Shown here: positions 6,756-14,445 of the stretch, in pieces
Layout of the letters: each line of letters begins with the position of its first letter
Position numbering within the stretch: the stretch's first letter is position 1
Source of the DNA: Bdellovibrionales bacterium
GTDB lineage: Bacteria > Myxococcota > XYA12-FULL-58-9 > SYDY01
Reading direction: 5' to 3'
NCBI GenBank assembly: GCA_005801425.1
Contig: SYDY01000011.1
Location: 1-22,370 of the forward strand
Length of the DNA: 22,370 nt
The notes under the pieces: generated by a model
The model's input: the letters and a program-made list of their open reading frames with translations, nothing else
What the model was told of the DNA's origin: nothing
Databases searched by the model: none
Position numbers and translations under genes: made by a program

Positions 6756-8387
6756 ATGTTTGAAGAACCGATCCCATTTCTTATCGTGGGCAGCGGCCTT
6801 GCGGGCCTCAACGCGGCTTTGATGCTTGCAGAATATGGCCGTGTATGTGTGGTCACCAAGCGGGCCGACGATGCGGCAAGTGCTTGGGCCCAAGGTGGGA
6901 TAGCCAGTGTTTTGCCCGATTCAAACGATACGTTAGAAGCCCACATTCGGGATACGCTCGAAGCGGGCGCGGGCCTGTGCAATGTGGAAGCGGTACGCAG
7001 TATTGTTGAGGCCGGGCCTGAAGCGGTAGCACGTTTGGTGTCTTTAGGGGTTCATTTTGATCAAAATGCTGCGGGTTATCACCGGACGCGCGAAGGGGGT
7101 CACAGCGCCCATCGTATTTTACATGCAGGCGATGTCACCGGTCGTGAGATCATGCGTGCTTTGTGGGAACGTGCCCGTGCCCACGCAAATATCACATTGC
7201 TTGATTCCCATATTGCGGTCGATCTGCTCACTCTCAAAAAACAAGGTATTGCGGACGATGATCGATGCGTAGGTGCCTATGTGCTTGATTGCATAGAAGG
7301 CCGTGTTGAGGCTGTGCGTGCTCACACAACATTGCTTGCCACAGGCGGTGCGGGCAAAGCATACTTGTATACATCGAATCCCGATTCTGCGACAGGTGAT
7401 GGTATCGCGATGGCATTTCGTGCGGGCGCGCACATTGCGAATATGGAATTTTTTCAATTTCATCCCACGTGTTTGTATCATCCTCAGGCGAAGTCATTTT
7501 TGATCAGCGAAGCCTTGCGCGGCGAAGGTGGCATTTTACGCAGAGCCGATGGCACTGCGTTGATGGATGGATTGCATCCCTTAAAAGATCTGGCCCCGCG
7601 TGATGTGGTCGCTCGGGCCATCGATGCAGATATGAAGCGCAGCGGTGCCGATTGTGTGTTTCTCGATATGACCGGCGAAGATCCGGATCATGTTCGTACA
7701 CGTTTTCCGAGTATCTACGCACGTTGTTTGGATTTTGGAATCGATATCACAAAACATCAAATTCCCGTGGTGCCTGCGGCTCATTATCTTTGTGGTGGTG
7801 TTGTCACCAACTTAGAGGCTGAAACCACACTGCCAGGATTGTGGGCTGCGGGCGAAACGGCGCATACGGGATTGCATGGGGCCAATCGCTTGGCGTCCAA
7901 TTCATTGCTTGAAGCGGTGGTGATGTCCTCGCGTGCGGCCGATGGAATGAAGCATGCGATCCAGCATGATGATGCATTGCCTGCTGTGCATCCATGGGAT
8001 GAAGGCCAAGCGGTAGATGCCGACGAACTTGTGGTGGTCGCGCACAATTGGGATGAATTGCGGCGTACGATGTGGAACTACGTGGGCATTGTGCGAAGCG
8101 ATCGTCGTTTGACGCGTGCAGCATCGCGGCTTGGTTTGCTCTATCGCGAAATTCAAGAATATTATTGGAATTTCAGATTGACCCTTGATTTGGTGGAGCT
8201 GCGTAATTTGTGTGACGTGGCGCGTCTTGTGGTGGCCAGTGCGCGTCATCGTCGTGAAAGCCGTGGGTTGCATACCAATCGCGATACACCCGATCTGTTG
8301 CCAGGTACGCCGCAGGATACGGTGGTGTCATGGACGGCTGAGGGGTTGCGGTTTCATCCCCGCATGGGCGCCCCTACTGGTGTATGA
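6756..8387 (+). CDS. nadB: L-aspartate oxidase
   Basis: A 543-residue FAD enzyme that oxidises L-aspartate to iminoaspartate, the first step of de novo NAD synthesis; NadA (not in this window) would use the product to make quinolinate. The FAD-binding motif GSGLAG is at 12-17. The succinate-dehydrogenase-like active-site segment REGGHSAHRILHAGDVTGRE (112-131) carries the flavin-site histidine region. Further conserved blocks are LAPRDVVARAID, PAAHYLCGGV and AGETAHTGLHGANRLASNSL. Length fits the family. The start ATG at 6756 has only a weak GGGG upstream. It overlaps pgsA by four bases (ATGA). Confidence 0.95.
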   Translation: MFEEPIPFLIVGSGLAGLNAALMLAEYGRVCVVTKRADDAASAWAQGGIASVLPDSNDTLEAHIRDTLEAGAGLCNVEAVRSIVEAGPEAVARLVSLGVHFDQNAAGYHRTREGGHSAHRILHAGDVTGREIMRALWERARAHANITLLDSHIAVDLLTLKKQGIADDDRCVGAYVLDCIEGRVEAVRAHTTLLATGGAGKAYLYTSNPDSATGDGIAMAFRAGAHIANMEFFQFHPTCLYHPQAKSFLISEALRGEGGILRRADGTALMDGLHPLKDLAPRDVVARAIDADMKRSGADCVFLDMTGEDPDHVRTRFPSIYARCLDFGIDITKHQIPVVPAAHYLCGGVVTNLEAETTLPGLWAAGETAHTGLHGANRLASNSLLEAVVMSSRAADGMKHAIQHDDALPAVHPWDEGQAVDADELVVVAHNWDELRRTMWNYVGIVRSDRRLTRAASRLGLLYREIQEYYWNFRLTLDLVELRNLCDVARLVVASARHRRESRGLHTNRDTPDLLPGTPQDTVVSWTAEGLRFHPRMGAPTGV

Positions 8388-9010
8388 ATGCCGATAATGC
8401 TACAAATCATACCCATATGTGGACCTTGCCCAATATTCTTACCATTGCACGTATGAGCTCCATTCCTATGGTGGTGTTCTTGCTGTGGCCAAGCGTTGAA
8501 ACACGAACCACAAGTTTTATTGCGGCGCTCGTGTATGTGATCGCTGGTATTGTGGATGTCATCGATGGCTATGTGGCGCGACGCACCAATCAGGTGACGG
8601 TGCTTGGGAAATTTCTCGATCCGCTTGCCGACAAGCTTTTGTATCTGGTGACACTGATCATGCTTTTGCAATTGCCAGGCGATCGTGTGCCTGGTTGGGT
8701 GGTGCTTGTGATGCTCACCCGTGAGTTGTCGATTACAGGACTTCGCAGCATGGCTGCAGCTGAGGGCGTTGTGATTGCGGCGGGCCATGGTGGAAAAATG
8801 AAAACCAGCGTGGCTACGGGGGGCACTGTTGCTCTTATGATTCACTATCCATTTATTGCAGATTTTGGTTTCTTGGGACATGCCTTGGTGCGCCCCCGCG
8901 AAGTGGGTCTCATTGTGACATATTTATCGGTGTATTATTCTCTGACCAGCGCATGGGCCTATATCCGAGATTTTATGAATCACATGCGTACGCGTCCTGT
9001 GGCATCCTGA
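8384..9010 (+). CDS. pgsA: CDP-diacylglycerol--glycerol-3-phosphate 3-phosphatidyltransferase
   Basis: A 208-residue integral membrane CDP-alcohol phosphotransferase that makes phosphatidylglycerol phosphate, the precursor of phosphatidylglycerol and cardiolipin. The family signature D-G-x2-A-R-x8-G-x3-D-x3-D is intact within about residues 66-90 (DGYVAR, then GKFLDPLADK). The N-terminal LPNILTIAR is typical of PgsA. Several hydrophobic helices follow, including VYVIAGIVDVI and LLYLVTLIMLLQL. The start overlaps the nadB stop by four bases, suggesting coupled translation. A related phosphatidylserine synthase or Pls enzyme is less likely given the N-terminal motif. Confidence 0.92.
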   Translation: MNADNATNHTHMWTLPNILTIARMSSIPMVVFLLWPSVETRTTSFIAALVYVIAGIVDVIDGYVARRTNQVTVLGKFLDPLADKLLYLVTLIMLLQLPGDRVPGWVVLVMLTRELSITGLRSMAAAEGVVIAAGHGGKMKTSVATGGTVALMIHYPFIADFGFLGHALVRPREVGLIVTYLSVYYSLTSAWAYIRDFMNHMRTRPVAS

Positions 9011-9081
9011 ACCATCTTGTTTCACTTTGATACATCGATCATCGATTAAACCCTGCGTCGATTATTGCATCCCTCGCGCGT

Positions 9082-10755
9082 ATGGATCCATTGCCACCCG
9101 CCTGTGCTTTTCTTTCGTTTTCGGATCAAGCGATGTTGCCTGTCCGCGTTGCAACATTCCAGGTGCTCGAACGTTTGGGGATTGGCTACCGTGCGGAGAT
9201 CGTGTGGTGGCATGAAACATGCGATGACGTGCGTGAAAAATCTTGTGTGCTTGCATTGATGCGCGGAAATGTCACGCTTCGAAAAATTGCTGGGGTTGTG
9301 GTTGCTTTGCGTGTGGAACAACGGATGGGATGGTGGCGGTATTTCGCCGTGATGGTGCCGTGGATCATGCTGTTGAAACAGCAATTCACGCCCCAGGTGG
9401 TTCAGAAAAAGCGTCATCTTGAGATCCTGCATGATCTGCTTGAGCCCTTGATGCTGAAGCATGGGCGAAGCATACGGGTTGATGTCGACAAATTGGGTGA
9501 CAAAGCCGAACATCGGGTGCATGCCACAGGCAATGATTGGATTTGGTGGAGGCGTCTGCTTGCGCAGGACGATTTAACTTTCTTTTTCGAATCGGATCCA
9601 TTGGGTTTAGAACGTTTGGTGATTGTGGATCGTGATGCAGCTTTGCCGCCGATCACACTTTGGCAGGACAGCGGTTATTTGCATCATGCGTCGATCAAGC
9701 AAAAGATTGTAAACCATGAGACCGAATGCTTGTTGTCGGTGCAACGATGTTTCAAAAAACAGGGTGCAGAGCCTATTTTTAATGGACGAACCCAGGCGAT
9801 GTGTGTGGCAGCAGGGTACACTGCCATGCTCCATATCGATGATGCGAGCGAAGGGTTTGCGAGTTCGGGCTCCACAGACGATGTGGTGTTTCATCGTGTG
9901 GAGCATCGCGGATTTTTTCCTGACGCCATGCCTTTTTCCAAAGTGCGTGAACGCTTGAATATGCGCTATATGTGCCGTTTTACGGCATGCGGTCGCAGTC
10001 AATCGATTGCAGCACCCATGCCTGATTTTAAGCCTATGCATGGGGTCCAGATTGCGCGCGTGATCAAACCGCGTATGATCAGTGGCTGGCGGCCTTTGCC
10101 GCGTGGCACAAGTGTGGGGGCATCCAATCCGAAGCTCAAACGTGCGTTAAAATTTTTAGAAGGCGCAAGCGATGATGTTCATATCGATGGGCGTGGTCGG
10201 ATTGCGATTCAATTTGATTGGCAGGATGGATCGGACAATTCGTTTGTGTGGGCGATGGTTTCACAACCCTTGGCATCACGCTCGGCGGGAAGTTCATTTA
10301 TTCCACGGGTGGGGATGCAGGTCGCAATTCAATGCGCTGATGGTGATCCTGATCTCCCTGTGGTGGTGGGATGTTTGTACAACGAGCATCATGGATTGAT
10401 GCCCCTGCCGATAACGCTTCCTTTTGCACGCTATCAGGTGGGTATTCGAAGTGGTGGCGTGCCATTTGCAGGCAAAATAGGTCCTGGACATGCATTGATT
10501 CTTGATGACACGCCATTGAGCGAGCATGTGACGCTACATAGCGGCAAAGACATGAAGATGCGTGCGGAACAGGCATTGGGCATGGAAGCCCAAAATGTGC
10601 TGATCCAAGGCGATCGGTCGATTCAATTGAGGGTGGGGAAAGCATCGCTTGAATTGCATGCCAATGGTGCGTTGACACTTAATGGTCAAACGATTTCGAT
10701 TTTAAGCAATGCGAAGGTGAAAATTCGCGGTCGCTTGATTGATATGGCGTCGTGA
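9082..10755 (+). CDS. vgrG: VgrG-like type VI secretion spike protein
   Basis: A 557-residue VgrG-type protein, the trimeric tip of contractile injection machines. Residues about 1-310 match the gp27-like hub, with NDWIWWRRLLAQDDLTFFFE (151-170) resembling the conserved SDxxFxxRLLEexGIxYyFE stretch. Residues about 368-434 form the gp5 OB fold: GRIAIQFDW, SFIPRVGMQV, and GDPDLPVVVGCLYN at 421-434. Residues about 450-557 are the beta-needle, opening with YQVGIRSGG and EHVTLHSGKDM. The length is that of a simple VgrG with no C-terminal effector. No Hcp, PAAR, DUF2169 chaperone or Tss gene is in the window, so this is an orphan copy. It starts 71 bases after pgsA at an ATG without a visible ribosome binding site, and its end overlaps the SET gene on the other strand by 54 bases. 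Confidence 0.85.
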   Translation: MDPLPPACAFLSFSDQAMLPVRVATFQVLERLGIGYRAEIVWWHETCDDVREKSCVLALMRGNVTLRKIAGVVVALRVEQRMGWWRYFAVMVPWIMLLKQQFTPQVVQKKRHLEILHDLLEPLMLKHGRSIRVDVDKLGDKAEHRVHATGNDWIWWRRLLAQDDLTFFFESDPLGLERLVIVDRDAALPPITLWQDSGYLHHASIKQKIVNHETECLLSVQRCFKKQGAEPIFNGRTQAMCVAAGYTAMLHIDDASEGFASSGSTDDVVFHRVEHRGFFPDAMPFSKVRERLNMRYMCRFTACGRSQSIAAPMPDFKPMHGVQIARVIKPRMISGWRPLPRGTSVGASNPKLKRALKFLEGASDDVHIDGRGRIAIQFDWQDGSDNSFVWAMVSQPLASRSAGSSFIPRVGMQVAIQCADGDPDLPVVVGCLYNEHHGLMPLPITLPFARYQVGIRSGGVPFAGKIGPGHALILDDTPLSEHVTLHSGKDMKMRAEQALGMEAQNVLIQGDRSIQLRVGKASLELHANGALTLNGQTISILSNAKVKIRGRLIDMAS

Positions 10756-11379
10756 GCTGTCGCTTTGATCTATTTGTTCTCGCCAACGCTGAACCAAAAA
10801 AGGCGACCATTCCCACGGACGTATTCGCGTGGGATCTTCACGGCGCCACCGTCCTGCTTCATATTTTCCTGTACAATTTTTTGATCCACAATAGCACGGA
10901 AACGTGAATGGAAAGTCAGCGTCGGCGGCATCGTAACGAAATGATATTTCTTCGCCAGGCAGGATCACGCGATTGGCCACAAGCGTGTTGCCTGAACGAA
11001 ACCAAAGATTGCCATCGCAACTGTTGTTGATAAATCGGTAAATGTGTTGCGGAAGGGGGGTGGTCCATAAATTATCGCAGATCTGCAAGGAGTATTGGCC
11101 TTTGTAGGTTTCAATCGGTTCTTCGCAGATCTCCCGTGTGGTGATGGTCGGTCCCGAAAACATGCCGACCGCTTCGCCAGGATAAATGATGCTTGTGGCG
11201 AAGACACCGTGACCTTTGGGGCCTGCATGCCGAAGCTCAGTGCAGCGATGGGTGAGTGTGTGTTGACAGAATCGTTCACTGGAGGGGGGTGGTGCGAGAT
11301 CAACAAGTGATCTCGGATCGTCGTGAATGTTCCAGGGTGTCATGCCAAAGGCCTGCAGGACAGCGTCTTCGATACTCAT
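10702..11379 (-). CDS. SET-domain protein, putative lysine methyltransferase
   Basis: A 225-residue SET-domain protein predicted to transfer methyl groups from S-adenosylmethionine to protein lysines. The start at 11379 (MSIEDAVLQAFG) is preferred because GGGGG lies a few bases upstream; an in-frame start at 11424 would add 15 residues. Motifs in order: KGHGVFATSIIYPGE (55-69, SAM loop); INNSCDGN (117-124, a variant of the NHSCxPN knot motif); GEEISFRYD (142-150) with the probable catalytic Tyr149; and a post-SET zinc site CYCGSKNC (162-169) completed by Cys121. All key elements are intact. There is no secretion signal. It follows two small unknown genes on the same strand and converges on vgrG. 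The substrate is unknown: host ribosomal or translation proteins, or eukaryotic histones as in known bacterial SET effectors, are all possible. Confidence 0.85.
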   Translation of the reverse strand: MSIEDAVLQAFGMTPWNIHDDPRSLVDLAPPPSSERFCQHTLTHRCTELRHAGPKGHGVFATSIIYPGEAVGMFSGPTITTREICEEPIETYKGQYSLQICDNLWTTPLPQHIYRFINNSCDGNLWFRSGNTLVANRVILPGEEISFRYDAADADFPFTFPCYCGSKNCTGKYEAGRWRREDPTRIRPWEWSPFLVQRWREQIDQSDSSRRHINQATANFHLRIA

Positions 11380-11463
11380 CGTACCCCCAGAAATAAGCGT
11401 AGCGCTTTTTTGGGGATCTCTCAATTGTGTTTTAGCTGCGGGATGTGCGGCGCGATCGTCGAT

Positions 11464-11769
11464 TCACACCGTGGCGCTTGGAGGTGGCGGCGGTGGTGGG
11501 TTACCACCCCCTCTGCGTGATAGATATTGTTCCGCGCATGAACGTATGGCGTAGGGTGACGATTGTTTCTTGGTCTTTTTTGTGGTCGCTTCTTTTTTGC
11601 CACCAAGATGCTGTTCGTATTGATCGAGATGAAGTGTCGAAAAACGACTTGTGAGATCTAAAAGCTCTTGATGCTCTGCTTGCGAAAGTACGGGCTGGAG
11701 TCTCAGGACTGACATGCGTTCTATGAGGATTGTGAGTTCTGATGTTATTTTGGACGTATTGCCTATCAT
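11464..11769 (-). CDS. Small hypothetical protein with Lys-rich and polyproline tail
   Basis: A 101-residue protein with no recognised family. Residues 1-55 are probably helical (SELTILIERMSVLRLQ, then LLDLTSRFSTLHLDQYE). Residues 57-70 are basic (GGKKEATTKKTKKQ), and the end is Gly/Pro-rich with seven consecutive prolines, so it is likely disordered. The start has GGAGAG nine bases upstream. Its ATG begins one base after the stop codon of the frame ending at 11771, and the SET gene follows after 84 bases, so it probably shares a transcript with both. It could be an adaptor or partner of the SET protein, but nothing in the sequence shows this directly. Confidence 0.6.
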   Translation of the reverse strand: MIGNTSKITSELTILIERMSVLRLQPVLSQAEHQELLDLTSRFSTLHLDQYEQHLGGKKEATTKKTKKQSSPYAIRSCAEQYLSRRGGGNPPPPPPPSATV

Positions 11770-11770
11770 T

Positions 11771-12057
11771 TTAATTCTCTCCGCAGGTTATCGGGGGCTG
11801 GATCAGCAAACAGGCAAAGTACTGCTTGGGGGTGGTGGGGGCTGTTTGGGATGATAAGCTGACGCTTTTGATTCGTTTCTGCATGAGTATGGGTGTCGAG
11901 TGATGGGTGTTTGTTTGTGCTTCGGTTTGTAATGATGTGATGCCATATTGGCAGTGCGCCTTGCGTGTCTTACTGGGGGCGTTGAGGGTGGCGATGAGGG
12001 TGCGCACGGTGTGGGTGTGTATCGAGATGAAACCGGGCAAACGGATGACATGTTCAT
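11771..12057 (-). CDS. Small hypothetical gene with an apparent -1 frame conflict
   Basis: Two overlapping frames compete here. The strong ribosome binding site AAGGAG with ATGAACATG at 12057 opens one frame (84 residues, ending at 11803) with odd Pro/Ser/His-rich composition. The frame one base back, ending at 11771, has C or G at most third codon positions, reads as ordinary protein (PGFISIHTHTVRTLIATLNA near its start, KQYFACLLIQPPI near its end) and stops one base before the next ATG, but has only a TTG start at 12040 without a binding site. Joining them by a -1 shift around 12034-12036 gives one continuous product of about 94 residues. This may be a real frameshift, a programmed slip or a sequencing error. 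No family was recognised. Confidence 0.45.
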
Positions 12058-12096
12058 GTGCTCCTTGGGATTAGGCGATCCTAAAATACAATATGT

Positions 12097-13209
12097 TTAT
12101 CCTTCGTGATAGACGTAGTGTTCGCCCGCATAATTTTTAAAGGTCATTTTTTTGCCCTCATGCTCAACGAGGTACTCGGGTACCAGCGGTACTTTACCAC
12201 CGCCGCCTGTGAGATCGACCACGTAATGGGGAACGGCAAGACCACTGGTAAAGCCACGAAGCGACTGAATAATATCGATGCCTGATTGCACGGGGGTTCT
12301 AAAGTGCGCGATCCCTTGGGCCGAATCACATTGAAATATGTAGTACGGACGAACGCGTTGTTTTAGCAACCAAAGATTGAGTGTTTTAACAACCTCGGGA
12401 TCGTCATTGATTCCCTTAAGAAGAACCATGTGATTGCCTAATACAAAACCCGCGTTGGCAAGCAACATGAGTGCATGGGCTGCTTCTGGTGTGCATTCGG
12501 CGGGGTGATTAAAATGCGTGTTTAAATACAGTGGATGAAATTGTTTAAGACGTTCGACCAATTCAGGTGTAAAACGTTGAGGCAATGTGACGGGATTGCG
12601 TGTGTGAATGCGCACTATCTCAACGTGTGGAATTGAACGAATATCGGTGATCATTTCCACAAGAGGATTGTCGGCATATGTGAGTGGGTCACCGCCTGAA
12701 ATAAGTACATCGCGTATGGCAGGTGTGTCACGAATATATTGTACTGCGCGTGCAAGTTGCGCACGGGGTGCTGCAGATTCAGGATCGCCCACTTTGCGCT
12801 TTCGATTGCAGTGACGACAATACACCGGACAATTATGCGTTGTGTATAAAAGCACGCGATCAGGGTAGCGGTGCGTGAGACCTGGCACAGGCATATACTT
12901 TTCTTCGGCCAATGGATCTTCAACTTCGTTGGGATCGATATTGAGTTCTTCTTTCGTTGGGATCGCTTGCCGACGGATGGGGCAATTGGGATCCGTGGGG
13001 TGCATGAGGCTCGCGTAATACGGGGTGATCGCCATGGGGAAAAGCGCACCCGCTTGCGTGATACCTTCATGTTCTTCGGGCGTGAGCGTGATTATTTTTG
13101 CGAGCTGATCCGCGGTTCGGATACGCTGCTGCTGCTGCCATTGCCAGTCATTCCACTGGGCGTCTGTGACATGGGGCCAGGCGTTGCGTGACACGGTTTG
13201 CGAACTCAT
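12097..13209 (-). CDS. kamA: L-lysine 2,3-aminomutase (radical SAM)
   Basis: A 370-residue radical SAM, PLP-dependent aminomutase that converts L-lysine to beta-lysine. The [4Fe-4S] motif is C127-PVY-C131-RH-C134. The PLP lysine is probably K339 in TGGGGKVPLVP. Asp295 (IFQCDSAQG) and Asp332 (YVVDLTGGGG) align by motif with the two aspartates that hold the lysine side chain in the Clostridium subterminale enzyme, favouring lysine over glutamate as substrate. The CRHCNRKRK context is of the KamA type rather than the EpmB type, though beta-lysine could still serve EF-P modification or an osmolyte. It heads the minus-strand group kamA, two small genes, SET; the next gene starts 39 bases after its stop. 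It is divergent from the racemase-like gene with a 55-base gap. Confidence 0.92.
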   Translation of the reverse strand: MSSQTVSRNAWPHVTDAQWNDWQWQQQQRIRTADQLAKIITLTPEEHEGITQAGALFPMAITPYYASLMHPTDPNCPIRRQAIPTKEELNIDPNEVEDPLAEEKYMPVPGLTHRYPDRVLLYTTHNCPVYCRHCNRKRKVGDPESAAPRAQLARAVQYIRDTPAIRDVLISGGDPLTYADNPLVEMITDIRSIPHVEIVRIHTRNPVTLPQRFTPELVERLKQFHPLYLNTHFNHPAECTPEAAHALMLLANAGFVLGNHMVLLKGINDDPEVVKTLNLWLLKQRVRPYYIFQCDSAQGIAHFRTPVQSGIDIIQSLRGFTSGLAVPHYVVDLTGGGGKVPLVPEYLVEHEGKKMTFKNYAGEHYVYHEG

Positions 13210-13264
13210 GGGGCCTTCATAACAGCAGGAATGATTGATATCTACGGCGCGCGGAGTGAGTTTG

Positions 13265-14389
13265 ATGCATAAATTATCGCGCGGTGGCCGTGTGGACGTG
13301 GATCTTGAGCGCTATGGGGTGAATGTCGGTGTGATGGCCGAATTGGCGACTGCCATGGGGGGACGCCTGTGCTGTGTGATCAAGGCCAATGGATACGGGT
13401 TGGGCCTTGAACGCCTGGCTCCTGTGGCGGCAAAACATGGATGTGAGGCCTTTGGTGTGGTGGACAACGCCGATATCACCATGCTTCGCGACTTAGGCTT
13501 GAAACAACGTATTTTTAGATTGCGCCATGCCTATGGCGATGAAGTGGCCGAAGTGGCCCACTTGGGCGTGGAAGAATTGGTGAGCGATGTTGACCATGCA
13601 GAAATTGTTGCATCTATCGGCAGAAAGCGTGGACACCCCATTCCTGTGCATCTTGATGTTGATATCGGCATTGGTCGCACGGGATGTTATTTGCCGCAGG
13701 ACTTGATAGATGTTGGTGAGATCTTGGCCATGGAGGGTTTAAAACCTGTGGCGGTGATGTCGCATTTTTCGTCGGCCGATATCGATACTGAAATAACAAA
13801 GCATCAATATCATATGTATCAATCGAACAAGGCTTTGCTGCATCACACATATCCGATCACCCAATCGTTGGAATTTCATTGCGCCAATACGGCAGCGACT
13901 TTTACGATCCCCGAGATCCAATCGTCATGGCTGCGAAGTGGCATCGGAACCTACGGTGAAACGCCGGGTCCTGCGGTACATTTACCATTGTCATTGCGTT
14001 TTATCGCACGCGTGGTGTGCTTTGTGGGAACCGTTCGTACGCTGCCTGCGGGCGCTACGGTGGGCTACGGGATGACCTACCAAAATGATAAGCCACTGCG
14101 TCTTGCAACGCTTACGGTCGGTTATGCCGATGGTGCATGGAATACAATTTACGATCGCACGGGCAAGCATGTGTTGATCCGTGGTCGTCATTTTCCGGTG
14201 GTGGGTCGTGTCTCCATGGACATGATTACGGTGGATGTGACCGAGGGTCCTGATATTGTTTCGGGCGATGAAGTGGTGCTTATCGGCGAACAAGGGGATG
14301 CTTCGATTGGGATCCATGAATTGGCAGCAGGCACAGGTCTTATGGGTTATGAAGTGTTGAGTAGTTTTGGGCATATGTTGGGCCCATAA
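13265..14389 (+). CDS. alr: Alanine racemase family protein
   Basis: A 374-residue fold-type III PLP racemase. The start at 13265 (MHKLSRGG) has GGAG eight bases upstream and is preferred over a TTG at 13235. The PLP lysine is K40 in VIKANGYG. The second catalytic base is Tyr268 in TVGYGMTY, and the substrate-carboxylate region is VGRVSMDM (313-320). The barrel-to-beta-domain order is normal. The position of the carbamylated lysine seen in many alanine racemases (a VKxDTGMGR-type segment) reads HLDVDIGIGRTG here, so Lys is replaced by Asp131. The usual role is D-alanine for peptidoglycan. Divergence from kamA makes a broader or lysine racemase possible, but this is only context. A short 56-base gap separates it from the next operon. 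Confidence 0.85.
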   Translation: MHKLSRGGRVDVDLERYGVNVGVMAELATAMGGRLCCVIKANGYGLGLERLAPVAAKHGCEAFGVVDNADITMLRDLGLKQRIFRLRHAYGDEVAEVAHLGVEELVSDVDHAEIVASIGRKRGHPIPVHLDVDIGIGRTGCYLPQDLIDVGEILAMEGLKPVAVMSHFSSADIDTEITKHQYHMYQSNKALLHHTYPITQSLEFHCANTAATFTIPEIQSSWLRSGIGTYGETPGPAVHLPLSLRFIARVVCFVGTVRTLPAGATVGYGMTYQNDKPLRLATLTVGYADGAWNTIYDRTGKHVLIRGRHFPVVGRVSMDMITVDVTEGPDIVSGDEVVLIGEQGDASIGIHELAAGTGLMGYEVLSSFGHMLGP

Positions 14390-14445
14390 AACAATACAGC
14401 GGCCAAAAATTTTATTCCAAATGCGCGCTATGATTTACACGTGGC

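Noticed and set aside
9082-10755. A type VI secretion gene cluster.
   Set aside because: Only VgrG was found; no Hcp, sheath, ATPase, baseplate, membrane complex or PAAR gene is in the window.
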